Source: CADEED01 sp036274075
GTDB lineage: Bacteria > Pseudomonadota > Gammaproteobacteria > Steroidobacterales > Steroidobacteraceae
Assembly (NCBI GenBank): GCA_036274075.1
Contig: DASUGK010000116.1
Span: forward strand, 1-6,208
Direction of reading: 5' to 3'
DNA length: 6,208 nt
Numbering within the stretch: the stretch's first letter is position 1; each line of letters opens with the position of its first letter. The position numbers and the translations under genes were made by a program. Shown piece after piece: positions 1-6,140 of this stretch. The notes beneath the pieces are model-generated. The model was not told the origin of the DNA, made no database searches, and was given only the letters and a program-made list of their open reading frames with translations.

Positions 1-155
1 ACGTGTTCGGCGAAGGCCTGCTTGTCATGGTTGGCGACGCTCTGCGCGAAGCTGCGCTCGCGCTCCCACACCTGGCATTCGGTGGCGGACATGACGGGCT
101 CGGCGGCCGATGCGGCGCGCACGAGGAACAGGGACAGCAAGAGGATGTGTTTCAT
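1..155 (-). CDS. Secreted NTF2-like/DUF4440-type protein, N-terminal part (cut by left edge)
   Basis: The first 51 codons of a minus-strand gene are present; the rest lies beyond the left edge. The ATG at 155-153 opens a typical Sec signal peptide: a Lys at position 3, a hydrophobic run LLLSLFLV, and an Ala-rich cleavage region (AASAAEP) at about residues 14-20. The mature start contains CQVWERERSFAQSVANHDK followed by QAFAEHV. This Cys-x-x-Trp-x-Arg-Glu, Phe-Ala-x-Ser-Val, His-Asp-x-x-Ala-Phe pattern resembles the first helix of secreted SnoaL/DUF4440 proteins of the NTF2-like fold. The family call is from recalled pattern, not a search. Such proteins are small alpha+beta cone folds of mostly unknown substrate. 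An ATG at 163 runs into a stop after three codons, so 155 is the start. No good Shine-Dalgarno is visible. The gene lies 78 nt after the stop of the downstream-listed kinase, on the same strand, so co-transcription is possible. Confidence 0.72.
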   Translation of the reverse strand, partial: MKHILLLSLFLVRAASAAEPVMSATECQVWERERSFAQSVANHDKQAFAEH

Positions 156-233
156 GTCGGCATGTTAGGCGGCCGCGGTCCGGGTGTGGCCTCGCATGCA
201 GCGAATGGTATGCGTCCCGCAGCGAAGCGGGGC

Positions 234-1340
234 TCAGGCCGCGGCGGAACTGGCCGTGTGCCGCGGCAGGATCAGCCGGAACACCGTTTCCTCCTCGGCG
301 GCGTCGACTTCCAGCGAACCGCCGTGCGCCTGCGCGATCGCCTTGGCGATGAACAGGCCCAGCCCGAGGCCATCGCCACGATTGCCGTGGTGGTGTCTCG
401 CGCGGAACGGCTCAAAGATGCGCGGCAGCACCTCGCGGGGAATCGCGCCCCGGTTGTGGACCTCGACCGCGACGTGACCCGGCTCGCCGGTCACGCGCAC
501 ACGCACCGGGGTACCGGGCGTGCCGTGCTTCACCGCGTTCGACGCCAGGTTGGAAATGGCCTGCAACACCCGGTGCTCATCCCAGGCACCCGCGCCGTCC
601 ACCTCGCAATCGAAGCTGAAGGCCCGATCGCGCGCGATGCCTTCCAGCTCGTCGATCACCTGTCGGCACAGCGCGCGCATGTCCGCGGGGCGCGGCTCGA
701 CCGCGATCCCGGAACCCTCGCGCACGCGTGACAGGTCGAGCAGGTCCCCGACGATGTGCTCGATGCGCTTGACGCCCCGGGTCATGATGTCCGCGTGCCG
801 ATGCACGGCGCCCTGCGGATCCGGCAGGCGCTTCAGACCATGCGCCGCGAGAGCGATGGTATGCAGCGGGTTGCGGATGTCATGGCTCACGATCGCGAGG
901 ATCCAGCGTTCGAAATCGCGCGCCAGGGCCAGCTGCTCCTCGTTGTGCAACTGCTCCGCGATCTGCGCGAGGCGCCGCTCGTGCACGTCCACGCAACTGC
1001 CGATGAAGCCGGCAAACACGCCCGCGTCGTCGGTGAAGGGAACGCCGCGATCGAAGATCCAGCGGTACTCGCCGTCGTGGCGGCGCAGGCGGTATTCCAT
1101 CTCGAATGCCTCGCGGCGGCTGAAATGGTCGAGGTAGTAGCGCACGCACCGATCGAAATCGTCGGGATGCACGCCCTCGGCCCAGCCATCGCCCATTTCC
1201 TGCTCGAGCGTCCGCCCGGTGTACGACAGCCAGGTCTCGTTGAAGTAGTTGCACTTGGCGTCGAGGCCCGACCGCCAGCTCATCACCGGCGAGTGTTCGA
1301 CGATCAGCCTGTATTCCGTGGCCGTCAGCGGTTCCATCAT
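234..1340 (-). CDS. Soluble PAS-domain sensor histidine kinase
   Basis: This 368-residue protein has no membrane segment. Residues about 14-123 form a PAS domain of the PAS_3 type (WRSGLDAKCNYFNETWLSYTG, then GVHPDDFDR, EMEYRLRRHDGEYRWI and FIGSCVDVHERR). Residues about 140-205 are the HisKA dimerisation domain, with VSHDIRNPLH placing the phospho-accepting histidine at His153. The HATPase domain follows: N box AISNLASNAVKHG (Asn264, Asn268), a divergent G1 box VHNRGAIP (Asn296, Gly298), F box RIFEPF (307-312) and G2 box GDGLGLGLF (322-330). It should autophosphorylate at His153 in the cytoplasm and pass phosphate to an unseen response regulator; the PAS ligand is unknown. The open frame extends upstream to 1568, but that part is the antisense-free overlap with the preceding kinase and is Arg-rich and unlike any domain. 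The paired ATG codons at 1340/1337 lie 14 nt after the preceding stop and directly before the PAS domain. Translational coupling is likely because no strong Shine-Dalgarno is seen. Confidence 0.93.
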   Translation of the reverse strand: MMEPLTATEYRLIVEHSPVMSWRSGLDAKCNYFNETWLSYTGRTLEQEMGDGWAEGVHPDDFDRCVRYYLDHFSRREAFEMEYRLRRHDGEYRWIFDRGVPFTDDAGVFAGFIGSCVDVHERRLAQIAEQLHNEEQLALARDFERWILAIVSHDIRNPLHTIALAAHGLKRLPDPQGAVHRHADIMTRGVKRIEHIVGDLLDLSRVREGSGIAVEPRPADMRALCRQVIDELEGIARDRAFSFDCEVDGAGAWDEHRVLQAISNLASNAVKHGTPGTPVRVRVTGEPGHVAVEVHNRGAIPREVLPRIFEPFRARHHHGNRGDGLGLGLFIAKAIAQAHGGSLEVDAAEEETVFRLILPRHTASSAAA

Positions 1341-1354
1341 GGCGCGAAATGATA

Positions 1355-3472
1355 CTAGCCGGAGCGCGAGACCGGCAAAGCCACGTAGAAGGCCGCGCCG
1401 CGTCCTTCCCGGCGCTCGGCCCAGAGCCGGCCGCCATGCGCGCTCACCAGCGCGCGGCAAATCGACAGCCCCATGCCAAGCCCGCCCTGCTTGGTCGAAT
1501 GGAACGGCTGGAAGATCGAGTCGATGTCGAGTGGCAGCCCCACGCCGGTATCGAGGACACCGATGCACAGCTCGTCCGGACCCGCCCGGGTGGTGAGCGT
1601 GAGCCGGCGCTCTTCCGGCGGATTCCCCTGCATCGCATCGCAGGCGTTCTTGATCAGGTTCAGCAGGATCTGCTGCAGCTGCACGCGGTCCGCCCTGACG
1701 CGCGGCAGCTCGCCGCCGGACAGGTCACTCACCGATACGCCTCGCGCAATGAACTCGGTGCGCAACAGCAGCAGCAACTCCGCGAGACTCGCTTTCACGT
1801 CGACCGGCTTCAACTCGACCTGGCCGCGGCGCAACAGCGTGCGCAGGCGCTCGATGATTTCACCGGCGCTGCTGGCTGCGCTGTCGATGTCCAGGAATAT
1901 GGCGCGCAACTCCGCGAGGTCCGGGCGCTCGTGCGCCATGATGCTCTGGCCCGCGTGCGTGTTGACCAGGATGCTGGTGAGCGGCTGATTCAGTTCGTGC
2001 GCCAGCGAAACCGACAGCGCGCTCATGGTCGCCACGCGGGAAAGGTGCGCCAGTTCCTCGCGCTCGAGTTGCGCATCGGCCGCGGCCTTCCTTTGCCCGG
2101 TGGTATCGATGGCGATGCCCAGGATGCGCGACGGACGACCGTCCACCATGGGCGCCGGGCTGCGGCCGCGCGCGGCAATCCAGCGTACCGAACCGTCGGG
2201 CAGGACGACGCGGAACTCGGAATCGTAGGTGCCGCCATTGGCGCGCGCTCGTTCGATGGCGATGTCGCGCAACGAGCGATCGTCGGGATGCACCGTTCCG
2301 CCGAGCGTGGCGTGATCGATGGGCGTGTTGCGCGGAAACCCGAACAGGCCCTGGTCCTCGACGTAAACCACGTCGGCGGCGAGGTCCCAATCCCACAGCG
2401 CCAGCTGCGCACTCTCCGCCGCGAGTGTCATGCGCTGCTCGCTGACGCGCAGCGCTTCCGTCGAGCGGCGCTCGTCCTCGATCGCCACGGCCAGCAGCAA
2501 CAGCGGCGTGGCGGCGAACAGGATGAACAATTGCAGCGCCAGCGCATTGTCGGTCGGCGTCTGCGTCAGGAACGGACCGTTGCCCTGCATCGTGCCCCAG
2601 ATCGCGATCATGGTGATGAGCAACACCGATGCACTCATTCCACCGGGACCGAAGCGCAACGCCGCCCAGATGAGCAGCGGGATCGGCGCGTAGAGCAGTG
2701 CCGGCGAAGTGTCCGGGCCCGCGGGCGCGTGATCGAACGCGAGCCACCCCACGCCGACGATGCCGGCAGCGATCAGCCCGGCTTCCAGGTAGCGCACCAG
2801 GCCGCCCCTGATGCCCGTCCGGAAGAGATGAACGCCGATCATGATTGCCGGCACCAGCACGATGGTCGTCACCGCGTTGGAGATCGCCAGGTTGCGCCAC
2901 TCGGTCCAGTAGCCGGCGCCGAAGCGGAATGCCATGGTCACGGACGCCCCCCAGAGCGCCGCCGCCAGCGGGATGCAGATCACGGCGACCAGCACGAAAA
3001 GAACCGCTTCGCGCAGGTTGATGAGGTGCAGCGGCGTGCGGATGAAGAATCGTATGCCCGCGGCCGTGAGCACGATCTTCAGCGCGTCGAAAGCCTCGGA
3101 CTGCAATGCGAAGAGCGGCGGCCAGTCCGCATGCTGCGTGGCGATGAAGTGGCTCGCGACGGCCGCCAGTAGATAGGTCCACCAGCGGCGCGTCGGGACC
3201 AGCAGCAGGATGGACACCATCACCGCGTGCGGCGGGAAGAACAGCGACACCGTGCTGTCCGGGAAGGTCAGCAGCCACGCCATGCGGGTGGCGAAGTAAT
3301 AGATCACACCCGCGGCCACGATCCCGGTTGCCGTACGGATGACCGCTGAGCGCTCGGGCGCAGTGACCGCGGTGGCCTCCACGGGCGGTAGGTTACGGGG
3401 TTTGGGCGCTGGAACGGGTCTATTGTTAATGTAGGCCATGTTCCCGAAGCAGCTCGAAGCCTCGGGCATCAC
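1355..3472 (-). CDS. MASE1-PAS sensor histidine kinase (membrane-bound, FixL-like kinase core)
   Basis: This membrane-bound hybrid-free sensor kinase is 705 residues from the GTG at 3472, or 694 from the ATG at 3439. Residues about 45-330 carry 8-10 hydrophobic segments and match a MASE1 sensor domain. The signature stretches are FFPPHAVMVSILLL (78-91) and RFGPGGMSASVLL with IAIWGTMQGNGPF (273-301). A PAS_3-type domain follows at about 348-462 (WDWDLAADVVYV, GTVHPDDRS, LPDGSVRWIAARG, GIAIDTTGQRK). HisKA is at about 475-545, with SLAHELNQPL giving His492. HATPase spans about 590-700: N box LLNLIKNACDAM (Asn605, Asn609), G1 DTGVGLP (641-647), F box IFQPF, and G2 GGLGMGLSICRA. The LAHELNQPL and STKxGGLGMGLSICR motifs are those of FixL/DctB-like kinases, whose partners are usually FixJ/NtrC-type regulators; none is present here. 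The signal sensed is unknown. The first 40 residues are Pro/Ala-rich and not diagnostic. Starts at 3472 (GTG), 3469 (ATG) and 3439 (ATG, with a close GGGA) are all possible. Confidence 0.93.
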   Translation of the reverse strand: MMPEASSCFGNMAYINNRPVPAPKPRNLPPVEATAVTAPERSAVIRTATGIVAAGVIYYFATRMAWLLTFPDSTVSLFFPPHAVMVSILLLVPTRRWWTYLLAAVASHFIATQHADWPPLFALQSEAFDALKIVLTAAGIRFFIRTPLHLINLREAVLFVLVAVICIPLAAALWGASVTMAFRFGAGYWTEWRNLAISNAVTTIVLVPAIMIGVHLFRTGIRGGLVRYLEAGLIAAGIVGVGWLAFDHAPAGPDTSPALLYAPIPLLIWAALRFGPGGMSASVLLITMIAIWGTMQGNGPFLTQTPTDNALALQLFILFAATPLLLLAVAIEDERRSTEALRVSEQRMTLAAESAQLALWDWDLAADVVYVEDQGLFGFPRNTPIDHATLGGTVHPDDRSLRDIAIERARANGGTYDSEFRVVLPDGSVRWIAARGRSPAPMVDGRPSRILGIAIDTTGQRKAAADAQLEREELAHLSRVATMSALSVSLAHELNQPLTSILVNTHAGQSIMAHERPDLAELRAIFLDIDSAASSAGEIIERLRTLLRRGQVELKPVDVKASLAELLLLLRTEFIARGVSVSDLSGGELPRVRADRVQLQQILLNLIKNACDAMQGNPPEERRLTLTTRAGPDELCIGVLDTGVGLPLDIDSIFQPFHSTKQGGLGMGLSICRALVSAHGGRLWAERREGRGAAFYVALPVSRSG

Positions 3473-3528
3473 GGACCATCATGAGAAGCGGTTCCCGGTC
3501 TTGCGCGAGCAGTGATCGCAGGGCACCG

Positions 3529-5019
3529 CTACTTCAATTCGAAGGCGTACACCCTGCCCTTCAGGTCCACCGCGTACACCGCGCCATCGCCAACCACCGG
3601 CGCGGCGCCGAAGCCCCAGTTCTCGCGCGACTTGGCCATCTCCCCGGTGGGAGCATCCAGGTAGATCCAGCGAACCGCGCCGTTCCCGGGATCGAGTGCC
3701 ATCAACGACCCCGCGCGCGGGCCCGGGAACTTGCCCTGGCCCACGGTGCCGGCTATCAGCCACTCCTTATATATGGCGACCCGCTGCCAGGCGTAACCCG
3801 GCACGGGCGTCTTCCAGCGCAGCGACCCGTCCGCCAGGTTGATGGCGTAGACATTCGTCGCGTCCGACGAACCGGTGTACACGACGCCATCGCGCACCAC
3901 GGGCGGCGACTCGATCCACGAGAACCAGTAGTAGTGCTTCCACAGCTCCTTGCCGTCGGCCGCATTCAATGCGATGAGATCGTAGCTGCGACTGCCGACC
4001 AGCACCCGATCGCCGGCCACCACCACGTCGCCGCCGACGCCGAGCTTCGCGTCGTAGCTCCAGCGCGGCGCGCCGTCCTTGGTGGACAGCGCGCGCACCG
4101 TGCCCGCGAAGTCCGCGATGATCACGAGGTCGCCGTACAGTGCCGGCGTCGCGGTCATGATGTCGCCGGAGGCGAAGCGCCACAGCTCGTGGCCGGTCAT
4201 GTCCAACGCGTACAGATTCCTGTCGCGACTCGCGATGTAGAGCCGCTTGCCATCGGTGACCACGCTCGAGCCGAAGCGATCCCAGCGTGTCTTCTCGTTG
4301 TCGGTAGGGATGCGCGCTGGCGCGTCGGCCACGACACGTGCGCGCCAGGCCTCCGCGCCCGTACCGATCGACAGCTTGTATAGATAGCCGGAGTCGGAAG
4401 ACACGAACACGTCGCCGCCGATCACCTTCGGCTGCGCGCGGATCGGCGCGCCGGTCTCGAACTTCCAGCGCAGCTTGCCGCGCGAATCGATGGCGTGCAG
4501 TACCCCGAGCTCGTTGCCGACGAACAGCGTGCCGCTGTCCCCGTGCCGTTCGATGCCGGCCCACACCGGCGCGCCGGTATCGAGGGTCCACACCGGTGTC
4601 GGGCGCGGCGCCTTCCAGTCGCCCGGCGGCTTCTTTGCCAGCGGCTCGCCGCGCTTGAACGTGACAGGAATGTCGTAGATAGGAGCCGCGTCCGCGGGCA
4701 GGTGGCCACTCAGCGTCCTGGTGTCCGGATTCCAGGTGAGCGGGAACTTGAAGCCCCGGGTTTCAATGGAATTGCCGGAAATCGCCACCTCGCCGAGGTT
4801 GATGTCGTAGGCGCCGATGGTCGGCAACGAAAGATGCGCTTCCTGCTTGCCATCCTTCTCGATGAACTGCAGCGCCACGTGGGCGGATTCACCGCCGTGC
4901 GTGGGGTCCGCGGACCACCAGCCCGCTAAGTCCTGAAATGGAACGTCGGCGTGCGCTAGGCAGGCACTGAATAGGGGCGCAATCAAGAGTATCGAAACTC
5001 GAATCGAGGATGTTGTCAT
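3529..5019 (-). CDS. Secreted PQQ-like beta-propeller repeat protein with N-terminal beta domain
   Basis: This 496-residue exported protein starts with a signal peptide (residues 1-24; hydrophobic SILLIAPLFSA, then CLAHA before DVPF). Cleavage after AHA fits signal peptidase I, but Cys20 in FSAC is an imperfect lipobox, so a lipoprotein is possible. Residues about 25-125 form a beta-rich domain beginning DLAGWWSADP, similar in style to the N-terminal beta domain of some secreted hydrolases. Residues about 140-496 hold eight blade-like repeats of the PQQ/BamB (quinoprotein-like) type. These end in Gly-x-x-x-Trp docking motifs at Trp185, 225, 280, 320, 360, 402 and 451, with strands such as GDLVIIADFAGTVRALSTKD and DGVVYTGSSDATNVYAI. 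The repeats alone do not imply PQQ binding or dehydrogenase activity, and no catalytic cluster is recognised; a scaffold or binding role in the periplasm is inferred. The frame is open to a TTG at 5136, but the ATG at 5019 places the signal peptide at the very N-terminus. Confidence 0.9.
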   Translation of the reverse strand: MTTSSIRVSILLIAPLFSACLAHADVPFQDLAGWWSADPTHGGESAHVALQFIEKDGKQEAHLSLPTIGAYDINLGEVAISGNSIETRGFKFPLTWNPDTRTLSGHLPADAAPIYDIPVTFKRGEPLAKKPPGDWKAPRPTPVWTLDTGAPVWAGIERHGDSGTLFVGNELGVLHAIDSRGKLRWKFETGAPIRAQPKVIGGDVFVSSDSGYLYKLSIGTGAEAWRARVVADAPARIPTDNEKTRWDRFGSSVVTDGKRLYIASRDRNLYALDMTGHELWRFASGDIMTATPALYGDLVIIADFAGTVRALSTKDGAPRWSYDAKLGVGGDVVVAGDRVLVGSRSYDLIALNAADGKELWKHYYWFSWIESPPVVRDGVVYTGSSDATNVYAINLADGSLRWKTPVPGYAWQRVAIYKEWLIAGTVGQGKFPGPRAGSLMALDPGNGAVRWIYLDAPTGEMAKSRENWGFGAAPVVGDGAVYAVDLKGRVYAFELK

Positions 5020-5139
5020 GCCCAAACGCTGTTCATGCGCACAACGGATGTCAACAGAAAATTCGCCAATCCGTCCGCGCAACGAGCCAAGACGTTGAAT
5101 CGGCGAGCTCAGCGAGTCGGTGAGGTTGATCGGCAAGTT

Positions 5140-5157
5140 TGCAGTTGTATGCAGTTG
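5140..5157. repeat. 8-bp direct repeat at 10-bp period, possible operator
   Basis: TGCAGTTG occurs twice, at 5140-5147 and 5150-5157, separated by two bases. The start-to-start distance is 10 bp, which puts both copies on nearly the same DNA face. It lies about 121 bp before the propeller start and 155 bp before the membrane-protein start. That it binds a regulator is inference only. Confidence 0.35.
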
Positions 5158-5300
5158 CCTGACGCAGGCGGCTTTAGTTGGCGCCCGTCCTTGGTTCAGC
5201 AGCGAAGCTCAATGCTGCGGCGCATTCATTCGGGATCAAATTTTCTCTAGCTAGTATCCAAACGTGGTGCTATAGAGCGACCCTGCCATGTCCGCCATGT

Positions 5301-5307
5301 GGAGAAG
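5301..5307 (+). promoter_or_regulatory. Shine-Dalgarno deciding the start of the 173-residue membrane protein
   Basis: GGAGAAG at 5301-5307 places GGAG seven bases before the ATG at 5312. The in-frame ATGs at 5288 and 5297 have no comparable site, so 5312 is preferred as the start. Confidence 0.75.
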
Positions 5308-5311
5308 AACA

Positions 5312-5833
5312 ATGATTCGCCAACGCGGCACTGCCCTACAGTTCGCACTTTTTTGGCTTGCCGTCATTGCCGCGGTCAGCACGGCAGCGATTGGAATTTA
5401 CAAAGCCTATATCGAGTTTGTCGCGAAGCCGAAAGAGCCGACGGAACTTGCACGCCTCCGCGCCGAGAATGACTTGCTCACAAATAAACTTGCGCGTGAG
5501 GCGCAACTTGTCGCTGATCTGAGCGCCAAGCGGCTGACGCTCAGTCAAGAACTCGCCGTCATACGCAGGGCGTATGCAGAGTCACAAGCAACAGTTGCAA
5601 TCGCAAGCGCTCAGCTCGCAATGACCATGGATCCGTCTGTGACAAAGACTACCGCTGCTCAAATCGCTGACGATGTGAGTGTCAAGCTGCAACGGATGCG
5701 GCCTGCTCCGTGGTACAGAACATTGATGCTGCCAACTGCTACTTTTGCACTAGGCCTGCTTTTGCCAATTACCGTGCGTGTCTACATTCGTAGGCGACAA
5801 GCAAAGAAGGAACTCGAATACGCATACGCGTGA
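5312..5833 (+). CDS. Unrecognised 173-residue protein: two membrane segments flanking a coiled coil
   Basis: I do not recognise this protein. Residues about 9-30 (ALQFALFWLAVIAAVSTAAI and onward) form a membrane segment after a short basic N-terminus. Residues about 43-103 look like a coiled coil: LARLRAENDLLTNKL then REAQLVADLSAKRLTLSQEL, with Leu/Ile/Val spaced 3-4 apart and few helix breakers. Residues about 138-159 (LMLPTATFALGLLLPITVRV) form a second membrane segment, followed by the basic tail RRRQAKKE. The positive-inside rule puts both ends in the cytoplasm and the roughly 108-residue coiled-coil loop outside the inner membrane. The start at 5312 is set by a good GGAG; two upstream in-frame ATGs would add four or eight residues. 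Hand counts of several 60-base lines give about 52-62% GC, against 63-78% in lines taken from the minus-strand cluster, which hints at a separate origin. A spanin-like or envelope-tethering role is conceivable but unsupported. Confidence 0.75.
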   Translation: MIRQRGTALQFALFWLAVIAAVSTAAIGIYKAYIEFVAKPKEPTELARLRAENDLLTNKLAREAQLVADLSAKRLTLSQELAVIRRAYAESQATVAIASAQLAMTMDPSVTKTTAAQIADDVSVKLQRMRPAPWYRTLMLPTATFALGLLLPITVRVYIRRRQAKKELEYAYA

Positions 5834-6058
5834 TTTGGCGCACAGAAGCACTTCGCGTGGCAACTTTTTCTAACTAGCTCGCGAACTTAGGCAGCAGCCC
5901 TGCGTCCGCTTTGGTCGAGCCGCCCGCCGGCCATCGGGTGCTAAGCCGCGTTCGCGCAAGGAGAGGAATCGCTCAGGCGCTGACCCTTCACGTCCGGATC
6001 AAGTACTGTCATGGGACCCGGGCATCCGTATACGCGCGAGGTCGCCGCAAGCCTCGAG
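5834..6058. other. Intergenic region with nested inverted repeats, no gene recognised
   Basis: These 225 bases between two convergently arranged genes show no protein-like frame. A T5 run at 5865-5869 follows only a weak stem, so a terminator is not called. The main structure is the nested inverted repeat at 5880-5956, listed separately. TCAG-GCG-CTGA is a further small inverted repeat shortly after it (about 5973-5983). Confidence 0.55.
5880..5956. repeat. Nested inverted repeats, possible structured RNA or 3' end element
   Basis: An outer 7-bp perfect pairing, CGCGAAC (5880-5886) with GTTCGCG (5950-5956), encloses TTAG (5887-5890) with CTAA (5941-5944) across a 5-nt bulge. Inside are a 4-bp hairpin GCAG-loop-CTGC (5891-5903) and a 6-bp hairpin CGCCCG-loop-CGGGTG (5921-5940, one G-T pair). 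The 77-nt span and 7-bp outer stem recall a tRNA. There is no T-loop GTTCRA motif and no anticodon arm, so it is not one. The region is GC-rich, so chance pairing cannot be ruled out. Confidence 0.35.
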
Positions 6059-6130
6059 CTAGCGCAACAATGCGATCAGGATGATGATCGGAATGGGCAC
6101 GCCCAGCAGCCACAACAGGATGGAACGCAT
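6059..6130 (-). CDS. 23-residue hydrophobic small membrane protein
   Basis: A 23-codon frame on the minus strand runs from ATG at 6130-6128 to TAG at 6061-6059. It reads MRSILLWLLGVPIP, then IIILIALLR. Apart from Arg2, Ser3 and the final Arg it is all hydrophobic, with a central Gly-Val-Pro-Ile-Pro kink, so it is one membrane-spanning helix. GGAG (6140-6137) sits six bases before the ATG, a near-ideal Shine-Dalgarno. I recall similar tiny Leu-Leu-Gly-x-Pro-Ile-Pro-Ile proteins annotated as hypothetical in other proteobacteria, but cannot verify this here. The role is unknown; small single-span proteins often bind and modulate larger membrane complexes. It may be the second gene of a unit, because a possible reading frame from the right edge stops 13 nt upstream. 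The alternative is a chance hydrophobic frame, made less likely by the ribosome site. Confidence 0.65.
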   Translation of the reverse strand: MRSILLWLLGVPIPIIILIALLR

Positions 6131-6135
6131 GGATG

Positions 6136-6140
6136 TCTCC
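6136..6140 (-). promoter_or_regulatory. Shine-Dalgarno of the 23-residue membrane protein
   Basis: Read on the minus strand, GGAGA occupies 6140-6136. GGAG is followed by six bases and then the ATG at 6130. This spacing is the main reason for accepting such a short frame as a gene. Confidence 0.6.

Larger units (their letters stand above)
5020..5311. other. Divergent intergenic region between propeller gene and membrane protein gene
   Basis: These 292 bases separate the minus-strand propeller gene from the plus-strand 5312 gene and must carry the promoters for both. I found no convincing -35/-10 pair. Weak -10-like hexamers on the plus strand are TAGTAT at 5253-5258 and TATAGA at 5271-5276, neither with a good -35. 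The region contains the direct repeat TGCAGTTG (5140-5147, 5150-5157), a small inverted repeat GCCTG-ACG-CAGGC (5157-5169) and CTAGCTAG (5247-5254). The open frame through part of it, upstream of 5019, shows no protein-like sequence. Confidence 0.6.

Noticed and set aside
1341..1568. A 76-residue N-terminal extension of the second kinase
   Set aside because: It overlaps the end of the first kinase in another frame and is Arg/Ala-rich without domain character. The ATG pair at 1340/1337 sits directly before the PAS domain.
1349..3172. A 607-codon open frame on the plus strand, antisense to the MASE1 kinase
   Set aside because: Its translation is dominated by Arg, Gln, His and Asp with no domain-like pattern. 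The opposite strand encodes a complete kinase with all motifs. Long antisense frames are common in high-GC coding DNA.
3481..4383. A 300-codon plus-strand frame antisense to the propeller gene
   Set aside because: It lies opposite an intact repeat protein with a signal peptide, and its own sequence shows no motif. It is a shadow frame.
5020..5136. A 39-residue N-terminal extension of the propeller protein from a TTG codon
   Set aside because: It would bury the clear signal peptide 40 residues inside the protein; the ATG at 5019 puts it at the N-terminus.
5841..5870. A rho-independent terminator after the membrane protein gene (T5 run at 5865-5869)
   Set aside because: The preceding stem is only CAC/GTG plus GAA/TTC with unpaired bases between, too weak to call.
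5834..5960. Integron attC site or tRNA/tmRNA fragment, suggested by TCTAAC, the GTTCGCG arm and the 77-nt span
   Set aside because: There is no GTTRRRY core partner for TCTAAC, no T-loop motif, no anticodon arm and no tag-peptide frame.
5957..5970. A strong ribosome-site-like AAGGAGAGG on the plus strand
   Set aside because: No ATG, GTG or TTG lies at a usable distance downstream, so it does not serve a visible gene.
5941..6012. A 23-codon minus-strand frame starting at 6012
   Set aside because: It is polar, shows no recognisable pattern and lacks a convincing Shine-Dalgarno.
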